Positions 22,387 to 28,668 of a DNA stretch of 28,668 nucleotides are shown in pieces. The stretch lies in assembly GCA_035541655.1 (NCBI GenBank), contig DATKMY010000020.1, positions 1-28,668 of the forward strand, written 5' to 3'. Origin of the DNA: CAIWHR01 sp035541655. GTDB lineage: Bacteria; Pseudomonadota; Gammaproteobacteria; Burkholderiales; Casimicrobiaceae. Below the pieces are notes generated by a model. The model was not told where the DNA came from and did not search any database. It saw only the letters and a program-made list of their open reading frames with translations. Position 1 is the stretch's first letter, and each line of letters begins with the position of its first letter. The position numbers were made by a program, and so were the translations under genes.

Positions 22387-23165
22387 CGCGGCGCTCCGGC
22401 GGGCTCGGGCACGTACCCGGCGGGCATGTAGCGTTCGCCGTAGTAAGGCGCGTGCTGGATGCCGATCTTGATGTAGGCGGCCAGCGTTGTGAAGCCCAGC
22501 ACGAGGAAGAACACCGTCAGCGCCCATTTGAGCGTCTTCAGCCGCTTGCGCGTGACGTCGGGATCCTTCCCTTCGAACCATCCCCATTTCACGGCGAGGC
22601 GATAGAGCCCGATCCCGCCATGGAATTCCACGGCGAGCAGCAGAAGGATGTACAACGGCCAGTAACGGCCGGTCCACACGCGATCCGACGACTCGAACGG
22701 ACCGATCAGCTCAGGGTGCGTGAGCATGATGAAGAGGTGCGGCGCCGCGAGAAAGAACAGCGCGAAGCCTGTGAACACCTGCCAGAACCACAGCGTCGTG
22801 TCCTCATGCCGCATCATCGCCATGTGGCTGCGAAAGAGGCTGTACTGCTGGTAGTTGATCGGAAACTTCCGCAACGCGAGCACCGCGTGAACGACGATCA
22901 GCGCGGTCACGCCGGCCACGACGAACGACACGATGACGGCGTAAGGACGGCCGAAGACGTAGTAGCCCTCGAACATCTTCGTGATCTTCCACATCGCGTC
23001 CTTGCTGATCAGGATCGAGGACACGAAGAACATGTGCCCCCACATGAAAAGCGCGATCACCAATCCGCTCGCGCTCTGCAGGAAGTCCAGCCGCGCCGGC
23101 CAGCGGCTCTTCCTTCGCTTCGCGGCGAGACGGACACCCTGGATGACGCTGGTACTCGTGTCCAT
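22383..23165 (-). CDS. frdC: fumarate reductase dihaem cytochrome b subunit
   Basis: A 260-residue membrane anchor with five helices, binding two haems b and menaquinol. The haem ligands His44 (WGHMFF), His93 (VVHAV), His143 (APHLF) and His182 (EFHGG) are all present. So are the E-pathway glutamates Glu66 (KMFEGY) and Glu180 (AVEFHG), each at the same residue number as in Wolinella succinogenes FrdC. Shared stretches include KSRWPARLD near residue 20, ALRKFPINYQQY, MRHEDTTLWFWQ and GLYRLAVKWGWFEG. This agreement supports the ATG at 23165, although the GGGGA site lies 10-11 bp upstream, a little far. It is the promoter-proximal gene of frdCAB, facing the divergent DUF3141 operon. Confidence 0.95.
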   Translation of the reverse strand: MDTSTSVIQGVRLAAKRRKSRWPARLDFLQSASGLVIALFMWGHMFFVSSILISKDAMWKITKMFEGYYVFGRPYAVIVSFVVAGVTALIVVHAVLALRKFPINYQQYSLFRSHMAMMRHEDTTLWFWQVFTGFALFFLAAPHLFIMLTHPELIGPFESSDRVWTGRYWPLYILLLLAVEFHGGIGLYRLAVKWGWFEGKDPDVTRKRLKTLKWALTVFFLVLGFTTLAAYIKIGIQHAPYYGERYMPAGYVPEPAGAPR

Positions 23166-23253
23166 GCGGCGTAATTCCCCTTTTTGCGGACTGGCGCCCA
23201 CGTTTGCGAGTCGCGGCAGCGAAAGGCGCGCGGGGCGGCGACGCTGTCCGCCC

Positions 23254-23295
23254 ACGCTAATGCGGTCGCAGTAGTCGGGTATTGACTTCCGTCAA
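23254..23295 (-). promoter_or_regulatory. FNR/CRP-family box and -10 candidate of the frdCAB promoter
   Basis: TTGAC-TTCC-GTCAA at 23282-23295 is a perfect palindrome of the FNR/ANR/FixK type (TTGAY-N4-RTCAA). On the minus strand it is followed after exactly 22 bp by TAGCGT (23259-23254), which keeps the T, A and T that matter most in -10 elements. The box centre would be at -41.5 for a start near 23247, the class II FNR arrangement, with a leader of about 80 nt to frdC. Low-oxygen activation is inferred. Confidence 0.65.
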
Positions 23296-23591
23296 GATGC
23301 CGCTTCTTGGAGCGGTCCCGAAGCGGCGATTCAATCCAACGGCGGCTGGGCCAACGAAGCTACTCCGAGGCAAACTATCACCGATCATCGACGAGCGCAA
23401 ACGGGGTTTCGGAACTTCTGTTGGGCATCGGCGGCCCGCTCGGCCGCGATCTTTGCCCGTGGCTTCGACTTGCGGCAAAATTGCAGTTCGATTCGATCCC
23501 AGGCCGCGGGAATCTGCTGGTGCCGTGAACCCGAGTCAGCCCACGCTGTCAGACTCGTGCCGCAGGGGACTGGAGTGCGACTCTTGTCTTC
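23296..23591. other. remainder of the divergent intergenic region
   Basis: About 300 bp between the two FNR-type boxes. Open frames exist on both strands, but none has a ribosome-binding site, a recognisable product or consistent third-position G+C. I see no tRNA, repeat or clear terminator. It may hold secondary regulator sites or simply separate the two promoters. Confidence 0.35.
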
Positions 23592-23633
23592 CTGATCTCT
23601 GTCAACCGGCTGACACGGCACCGCGGTTAAGCT
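23592..23633 (+). promoter_or_regulatory. FNR/CRP-family box and -10 candidate of the DUF3141 operon promoter
   Basis: CTGAT-CTCT-GTCAA at 23592-23605 matches TTGAY-N4-RTCAA in nine of ten positions, with both TGA/TCA cores intact. Exactly 22 bp later lies TAAGCT (23628-23633), again with T, A and T at the key -10 positions. The predicted start is near 23640, 57 bp before the DUF3141 ATG. The spacing mirrors the frd promoter on the other strand. Confidence 0.55.
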
Positions 23634-23696
23634 AAACCCATACGCGCTCGGAGGCCGATCGCGGTCTTTGGCTGCGTCCTCGACACGAGGCAAGCG

Positions 23697-26072
23697 ATGA
23701 ACACCCCCCAGCAGCTCGCACGGAGCTACGACATTTCCACGAAGGTCGCGCAAGTCCTGCAGAAACGCACGAAGGTCGCGCAGGAGCATTTCACCGAGCG
23801 GCTTACGAAGGCTTTCGGCGACAACATCGCGGGTCTTGCCGACAAGCGTTTGGAGGCGACGGACGTCTGGTCGGGATGGTATGCCTACGCGACCGACTTC
23901 GCGCAGCGCTCGATCCTCTTCTGGGACGCGCTGCGCGAGCGCGGTAACGTGGCGGTCGAGCACAATCAGGCGGGTCTGCCGCCGGTCCTGCACTTCGACT
24001 ATGAGACTGTCGTCGATGGGCGCCAGCTCGCGCGTCCCGTCAACTACGCGCTCGTGCGGATCGTGGCGCCCGAGGGTGTCGTCGTCGACCCGAAGCGCCG
24101 TCCGTACGTGATCATCGATCCGCGCGCGGGGCATGGACCCGGAATCGGCGGCTTCAAGGACGATTCTCAAGTCGGTGTGGCGATTCGCGACGGCCACCCC
24201 GTTTACTTCGTCATCTTCTTCCGCGATCCGGAGCCTGGCCAAACGCTGCTCGACGTCTGCGAGGCGGAGAAGCAATTCATTCACAAGGTCCGCGAGCTGC
24301 ATCCAACGAGTCCGAAGCCTGCGATTGTCGGCAACTGCCAGGGCGGCTGGGCGGCGATGATGCTCGCAGCGGCGGATCCGGACGAGACAGGCCCTATCGT
24401 CATCAATGGTGCACCGATGTCGTACTGGGGCGGCGCCTGGTCGGGAGGCGAGGGGGACAACCCGATGCGCTATGCGGGCGGAATGCTCGGCGGCACGTGG
24501 CTCGCTTCGTTCGCATCGGACCTCGGCGACGGCGTCTTCGACGGCGCGCACCTCGTCCAGAATTTCGAGAACCTGAACCCGGCGAACACTTTCTGGGACA
24601 AGTACTACCACCTGTTCGCGAACGTCGACACCGAGCCGCCGCGCTTCCTCGAGTTCGAACGCTGGTGGGGCGGGTTCTACCTGATGAACCGCGAGGAGAT
24701 CGAGTGGATCACGAAAAACCTCTTCGTCGGCAACAAGCTGTGGAAGGGCGGCGCGCAGATGGCGAACGGCAAGGCGTTCGACCTGCGCGACATCAAGGCC
24801 CCGATCGTTCTCTTCGCATCGATGGGCGACAACATCACGCCGCCGCAGCAGGCGTTCAACTGGGTCGCCGACGTCTACGGCTCGACCGACGAGATCAAGG
24901 CGCGCGGGCAGGTGATCGTCGGGCTCATGCACGAGAACGTCGGTCACCTCGGCATCTTCGTTTCGGGCAAGGTCGCGAAGAAGGAGCACGCGCAGATCGT
25001 CTCGGTGCTCAAGTCGATCGAGGCGCTGCCGCCCGGTCTCTATGCGATGGCGATCCACGAGCGCAAGGGAAAGAGCGGCAAGGTCGAATACGACGTCGAG
25101 CTCGAAGAGCGGAGTCTCGAGGAGGTCGCCGCCCGGCTCAATCGTTTCGAGCGCGCGGACGAGAAGCCGTTCGAGGCGGTGGCGGCCGTGTCCGAGTTCA
25201 ACCAGCGCGCCTATGAGCTCTTCGCGCAGCCGCTGGTGCAGTCGCTCGGCAACCCGATGAGCGCAAAGCTCTCGCGCCAGTTCCATCCGCTGCGCTTCCA
25301 GCGCTGGGCGTTCTCCGACTTGAATCCGTGGCTCGCGTGGCTCGGTCCGACGGCCAAGATGGTGAAGGCGCAGCGGCAGCCGCTCGATCCCGACGCGCCT
25401 GCGCGGAAGGTCGAAGCGATGGCCTCGGAAGCGGTGAGCGCGTCGCTCGACTACTACCGCGCGATCCGCGACGCGATGTCGGAGGCGATGTTCTTCCAGA
25501 CCTATGGAAACGTCTTCTCGATGTATCTCGCCGACAAGCGCGAGGCCGAAGAGCGCAGAGGGGAGCTCGTCGCGGAGCCGCGCGAGCTGCCGTTCGTCAA
25601 GGAAGCGCTCGCTGCGATCGAAGAGGGTGGGTACGCCGAGGCGCTCGCGCGAGTCGGCGCTCTGCTCGCGCGCCGCGGGGCGCCGCTGCCGCTCGAGCGC
25701 GTCGCGCTGCGCCAGGAGTTGATCGACGAATACCGCGATCTCCTTCCCGACCTCGAGCCGCACGAATGGCGGCGCGTGCGCGGCGAGCAGGACTTGATCG
25801 TCCGTTACGAGCCCGAGCGCGCGATGGCCACGCTGCCGATTCTGCTGCGCGACCCCGCCGACCGCGAGAAGCTGATCACGCTCGCACGACGGCTCCTAGC
25901 CGACGAGCGGCTGCAGAGAGCGAAGCCCTCGTCCGAGCAGATCGCGATGCTCACCAATATCGGCGAGACGCTGCACGTCGAGCCCTCGCGCGGACGCCGC
26001 GGTTCTCCCGGCGCCAGGGCAGCGCCGAAGACCGCGAGGAAGCCGTCTGCCAAGCAGCGTACCCACGCCTGA
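23697..26072 (+). CDS. DUF3141 protein, PhaC-like alpha/beta hydrolase with Cys nucleophile
   Basis: A 791-residue DUF3141 protein. The N-terminal 80 residues are helical (QQLARSYDISTKVAQVLQKR, with DFAQRSILFWDAL later) and resemble phasin/PhaC N-terminal regions. The alpha/beta hydrolase core (about 95-450) has a nucleophile elbow GNCQGGW with Cys214, an acid at Asp378 (ASMGDNITPP) and His417 (ENVGHLG). This Cys-Asp-His set is the triad of class I PHA synthases, whose box is GxCxGG. The remaining 340 residues are charged and helical with a Lys/Arg-rich end, and have no counterpart in PhaC. Activity is unproven. The gene leads an operon with pta (11 bp gap), ackA and a CoA transferase, an arrangement I recall from other Pseudomonadota. 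It is probably cytoplasmic. Confidence 0.85.
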   Translation: MNTPQQLARSYDISTKVAQVLQKRTKVAQEHFTERLTKAFGDNIAGLADKRLEATDVWSGWYAYATDFAQRSILFWDALRERGNVAVEHNQAGLPPVLHFDYETVVDGRQLARPVNYALVRIVAPEGVVVDPKRRPYVIIDPRAGHGPGIGGFKDDSQVGVAIRDGHPVYFVIFFRDPEPGQTLLDVCEAEKQFIHKVRELHPTSPKPAIVGNCQGGWAAMMLAAADPDETGPIVINGAPMSYWGGAWSGGEGDNPMRYAGGMLGGTWLASFASDLGDGVFDGAHLVQNFENLNPANTFWDKYYHLFANVDTEPPRFLEFERWWGGFYLMNREEIEWITKNLFVGNKLWKGGAQMANGKAFDLRDIKAPIVLFASMGDNITPPQQAFNWVADVYGSTDEIKARGQVIVGLMHENVGHLGIFVSGKVAKKEHAQIVSVLKSIEALPPGLYAMAIHERKGKSGKVEYDVELEERSLEEVAARLNRFERADEKPFEAVAAVSEFNQRAYELFAQPLVQSLGNPMSAKLSRQFHPLRFQRWAFSDLNPWLAWLGPTAKMVKAQRQPLDPDAPARKVEAMASEAVSASLDYYRAIRDAMSEAMFFQTYGNVFSMYLADKREAEERRGELVAEPRELPFVKEALAAIEEGGYAEALARVGALLARRGAPLPLERVALRQELIDEYRDLLPDLEPHEWRRVRGEQDLIVRYEPERAMATLPILLRDPADREKLITLARRLLADERLQRAKPSSEQIAMLTNIGETLHVEPSRGRRGSPGARAAPKTARKPSAKQRTHA

Positions 26073-26083
26073 CGGGAGATTCG

Positions 26084-27025
26084 ATGGAGCGCCATCACGA
26101 AAAATACGAGCGGCTGCTCGAGTTCTGCAGCAAGCTGCCGCCGACCTCGACCGCAGTCGCGCACCCCTGCGACGAGAGCTCGCTCAAGGGCGCCGTCGAC
26201 GCGGCGAAGCTCGGCCTCATCGCGCCGATCCTCGTCGGTCCGCGCAAGCGGATCGAGGCGGTCGCGCAGCAGTACGGAATCGACATCTCCGGGCTGCCGG
26301 TCGTCGACGCCGCGCACAGTCACGATGCCGCCGACAAGGCCGTTGCGCTCGTCCGCGAGGGCAAGGCGGAAGCGCTGATGAAGGGGAGCCTGCACACCGA
26401 TGAGCTGATGGGCGCGGTGGTCAATCGCGAGTCGGGAATCCGCACCGCGCGGCGCGTGAGTCACTGCTTCGTGATGGACGTGCCGACCTACGCGGAAACG
26501 CTGATCGTCAGCGACTGCGCGGTCAACATCGCGCCGACGATGGAGGACAAGGTCGACATCATCCAGAATGCCATCGACCTCGCGCACGCGCTGCGCTTTC
26601 CCGAAGTCCGCGTCGCAATCCTGTCGGCGATGGAGACCGTCAATCCGAAGGTGCCGTCGACGGTGGAAGCCGGCGCGCTTTGCAAGATGGCCGACCGCGG
26701 GCAGATCAGCGGCGCAATTCTCGACGGCCCGCTCGCGCTCGACAACGCAATCAGCCTCGAGTCGGTGGCGATCAAGAAGATCGATTCGCCGGTGGCCGGA
26801 CGGGCCAACGTGCTCATCGTCCCGGACCTCGAGGCGGGGAACATGCTCGCGAAGAGCCTGTCGTTCCTCGCGCAGGCCGACGCCGCCGGAATCGTGCTCG
26901 GAGCCCGCGTGCCGATCATCCTGACGAGCCGCGCCGACTCGGTGACCACGCGGCTCGCCTCGTGCGCGATCGCCACGCTCGTCGTGCAGTACCGGCGTGA
27001 AACGGGCGGCAAGGCCATCGCGTGA
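26084..27025 (+). CDS. pta: phosphate acetyl/butyryltransferase (PTA_PTB family)
   Basis: A 313-residue single-domain phosphotransacylase that swaps CoA for phosphate on acetyl-CoA (or butyryl-CoA). Family landmarks are ALMKGSLHTDELMGAVV near residue 98-114, the CAVNIAPTMEDKVDIIQNA segment near 145-163, ILDGPLALDNAISLESVAIK in the second half, and the C-terminal PIILTSRADSVTTRLASCAIA. It matches the C-terminal half of proteins annotated as bifunctional enoyl-CoA hydratase/phosphate acetyltransferase and lacks the hydratase domain. Acetyl versus butyryl preference cannot be decided; the acetate kinase 43 bp downstream favours acetyl. The ATG at 26084 follows a GGGAG site, and the extension upstream in this frame lies inside DUF3141. 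Confidence 0.9.
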   Translation: MERHHEKYERLLEFCSKLPPTSTAVAHPCDESSLKGAVDAAKLGLIAPILVGPRKRIEAVAQQYGIDISGLPVVDAAHSHDAADKAVALVREGKAEALMKGSLHTDELMGAVVNRESGIRTARRVSHCFVMDVPTYAETLIVSDCAVNIAPTMEDKVDIIQNAIDLAHALRFPEVRVAILSAMETVNPKVPSTVEAGALCKMADRGQISGAILDGPLALDNAISLESVAIKKIDSPVAGRANVLIVPDLEAGNMLAKSLSFLAQADAAGIVLGARVPIILTSRADSVTTRLASCAIATLVVQYRRETGGKAIA

Positions 27026-27068
27026 CGACGAGCGGGCGGGAAGCCGCGGAACGTCCGCCGAGGCCGAT

Positions 27069-28256
27069 GTGACCGACGCTATCGCCGTTCTGAACGCGGG
27101 CTCGTCGAGCCTCAAGTTCTCGGTGTTCGTCGCTCGCGACCACACGCTAGAGCTCGCCGCGCGTGGTCAGGCGGAAGCCCTCTACACCGCGCCCCGGTTC
27201 GCCGCGAAGGACGGCGAGGGCAGGCTTCTCGCCGAAAAATCGTGGGGCGAGGGCGCGAAGCTGGGCCACGACGGCGCGCTCGATCATCTCGTCGCGTTCC
27301 TGCGCTCCGAGCTCGCGACTCATCGCCTCGTCGGCATCGGCCACCGCGTTGTGCACGGCGGGCTCGAATACACGCATCCGGTCCGGCTCGACGCGAAGGT
27401 GCTCGCGGCGCTCGAGAAATACGTGCCGCTCGCGCCGCTCCATCAGCCGCACAACCTCGCGCCGATTCGAACGCTCCTCCAGCGCTCGCCCGAGCTCCCG
27501 CAGGTCGCGTGCTTCGACACGGCGTTCCACGCGACGGCGCCCCCGGTCGCGCAGGCGTTCGCGCTGCCGAAGGCGATCACCGATCGCGGCGTGCGGCGCT
27601 ACGGCTTCCACGGCCTCTCGTACGAATACATCGCGAGCGTGCTTCCCGAGCGCGATGCGCGGGCGGCAGGCGGAAAGACCGTCGTGCTGCACCTCGGCAA
27701 CGGCTCGAGCATGTGCGCGATGGCAGGCGGCAAAAGTGTCGGGAGCACGATGGGGTTCACCGCCGCCGATGGCCTGCCGATGGGCACGCGCTGCGGCAAC
27801 CTCGATCCGGGCGTGATCCTCTACCTGATGGACGAGCTCGCGATGGACGCGCGCGCGATCGAGAAGCTGATCTACCAGCAGTCGGGGCTCCTCGGCGTGT
27901 CGGGGATCTCGAGCGACATGCGCACGCTGGAGGCGAGCGCAGAACCCGCGGCGAAGACGGCGATCGACCTCTTCGCCTACCGGATCGGCCGCGAGCTGGG
28001 CTCGCTCGCCGCGGCGCTCGGCGGCCTCGATGCGATCGTGTTCACCGCCGGTATCGGCGAGAACAGCGCGAGCCTGCGCAGCCGCGTCTGCCGTGACGCG
28101 GCGTGGCTCGGCGTCGAGCTGGACGCCGCCGCCAATCAAGACGGCGGACCGCGCATCAGCACCGCGGCAAGTCGCACGTCGGCGTGGGTGATCCCGACCA
28201 ACGAGGAACTGATGATCGCGCGCCAGACGCGCGCGCTGCTCTCCGGGGGCCACTGA
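27069..28256 (+). CDS. ackA: acetate kinase
   Basis: A 395-residue enzyme that makes ATP and acetate from acetyl phosphate. The landmarks are LNAGSSSLKFSVF at 8-20 (catalytic Asn9), GHRVVHGG, the CFDTAFH loop with its catalytic Asp, RRYGFHGLSYEYI, LHLGNGSSMCA, GFTAADGLPMGTRCGNLDPG, the FTAGIGEN near the end and the PTNEELMIA glutamate. Length is close to E. coli AckA (400). In the GTR loop, Cys-Gly-Asn replaces the more common Ser/Pro-Gly-Asp/Gln, a variation that could belong to a subgroup of acetate/propionate kinases. The GTG at 27069 is chosen: CCGAGG lies 5 bp upstream and the fold starts at once, whereas the earlier in-frame ATG (26997) lies inside pta and adds a basic tail. Confidence 0.93.
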   Translation: MTDAIAVLNAGSSSLKFSVFVARDHTLELAARGQAEALYTAPRFAAKDGEGRLLAEKSWGEGAKLGHDGALDHLVAFLRSELATHRLVGIGHRVVHGGLEYTHPVRLDAKVLAALEKYVPLAPLHQPHNLAPIRTLLQRSPELPQVACFDTAFHATAPPVAQAFALPKAITDRGVRRYGFHGLSYEYIASVLPERDARAAGGKTVVLHLGNGSSMCAMAGGKSVGSTMGFTAADGLPMGTRCGNLDPGVILYLMDELAMDARAIEKLIYQQSGLLGVSGISSDMRTLEASAEPAAKTAIDLFAYRIGRELGSLAAALGGLDAIVFTAGIGENSASLRSRVCRDAAWLGVELDAAANQDGGPRISTAASRTSAWVIPTNEELMIARQTRALLSGGH

Positions 28257-28259
28257 CCG

Positions 28260-28668
28260 ATGCGCACGACGACACTCGAAGCCGCGGTCGCCACGATTCC
28301 CGACGGTGCGAGCCTGATGATCGGCGGGTTCATGGCGGTGGGCACGCCGGAGCGGTTGATGGACGAGCTGGTCCGTCAGCGCAAGCGCGATCTCACCGTG
28401 ATCGCCAACGATACGGCGAGGCCCGGCGCCGGGATCGGAAAGCTCGTGACGGCAAAGCTCGTGCGCAAGGCGATCGTAAGCCATATCGGCACCAACCCCG
28501 AGACGCAGCAAAAGATGCTTGCAGGCGAGATGGACGTCGAGCTCATTCCGCAGGGCACGCTGATCGAGCGGATCCGCGCCGCGGGCTACGGGCTCGGCGG
28601 CATCCTGACGTCCACGGGGATCGGGACCGTGGTCGAGGAAGGCAAGCGCAAGATCGAGGTCGACGGCC
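28260..28668 (+). CDS. CoA-transferase alpha subunit, AtoD/ScoA type (3' end outside window)
   Basis: The first 136 residues of a class I CoA-transferase alpha subunit, cut by the window end. Family motifs present are MIGGFMAVGTPERLMDEL, LTVIANDTA, VSHIGTNPETQQKML, the GEMDVELIPQGTLIERIRA stretch and GGILTSTGIGTVVEEGK. The agreement with E. coli AtoD is close along the whole visible length. It would move CoA between an acyl-CoA and acetate or acetoacetate; the beta subunit should follow outside the window. The ATG is 3 bp after the ackA stop, so the two genes are clearly co-transcribed. The substrate pair (acetoacetate, butyrate or propionate) cannot be set from this half. Confidence 0.88.
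   Translation, partial: MRTTTLEAAVATIPDGASLMIGGFMAVGTPERLMDELVRQRKRDLTVIANDTARPGAGIGKLVTAKLVRKAIVSHIGTNPETQQKMLAGEMDVELIPQGTLIERIRAAGYGLGGILTSTGIGTVVEEGKRKIEVDG

Noticed and set aside
23385..25763. Very long minus-strand open frame opposite DUF3141.
   Set aside because: It is a shadow of the plus-strand gene in high-GC DNA: Arg/Leu/Asp-rich, no family match, no ribosome-binding site.
1..28668. CRISPR arrays, insertion sequences, prophage or integrase genes, rRNA operons.
   Set aside because: No regularly spaced repeats, no transposase or integrase motifs, and no rRNA-like sequence were seen on either strand.

Overview
The window is a stretch of high-GC (about two-thirds G+C by eye), gene-dense bacterial chromosome with no rRNA, tRNA, transposase, integrase, phage or CRISPR signal. 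The gene content (DUF3300/DUF2950 pair, PPK2, DUF2254, YdiK, a Cys-type DUF3141 hydrolase with pta-ackA, and FrdCAB-AspA-DcuB) fits a Gram-negative member of the Pseudomonadota, perhaps a betaproteobacterium. I cannot fix the taxon from sequence alone.

Layout. 1-9553 (+): the end of an RBBP9/YdeN-like hydrolase, translationally coupled to a YeiH-type putative sulfate exporter; then exported DUF3300 and DUF2950 proteins, a duplicated-domain periplasmic protein, a GNAT acetyltransferase, a PPK2 polyphosphate kinase with a Lys-rich tail, a lipoprotein overlapping a DASS-family carboxylate transporter, and a YdiK/AI-2E family permease. 9563-11159 (-): a glycine-zipper lipoprotein, a small exported protein and a VIT/CCC1-like membrane protein. 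11249-13622 (+): DUF2254 membrane protein and a bile-acid:sodium-symporter-family protein. 13681-23165 (-): a long co-directional block, read frdC-frdA-frdB-aspA-dcuB, then a Met-rich Spy/CpxP-like protein, a beta-carbonic anhydrase and a MetA-type outer-membrane barrel. 23697-28668 (+): DUF3141, phosphotransacetylase, acetate kinase and the start of a CoA-transferase alpha subunit.

The most coherent system is anaerobic fumarate respiration. AspA makes fumarate from aspartate, DcuB exchanges C4-dicarboxylates, and a Wolinella-type dihaem quinol:fumarate reductase reduces fumarate. FrdC has all four haem-ligand histidines and both E-pathway glutamates at the same residue numbers as the Wolinella succinogenes protein. 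The divergent DUF3141-pta-ackA-CoA-transferase operon would convert acetyl-CoA to acetate and ATP.

The 530-bp region between the two operons carries two FNR/CRP-family palindromes. One (TTGAC-N4-GTCAA) faces frdC and one (CTGAT-N4-GTCAA) faces DUF3141. Each is followed after exactly 22 bp by a TAnnnT -10-like hexamer, the class II FNR promoter geometry, so the two operons may be induced together at low oxygen. All component families are known. What looks new or worth checking is the co-regulated pairing, the PhaC-like triad in DUF3141, and several small features listed below.
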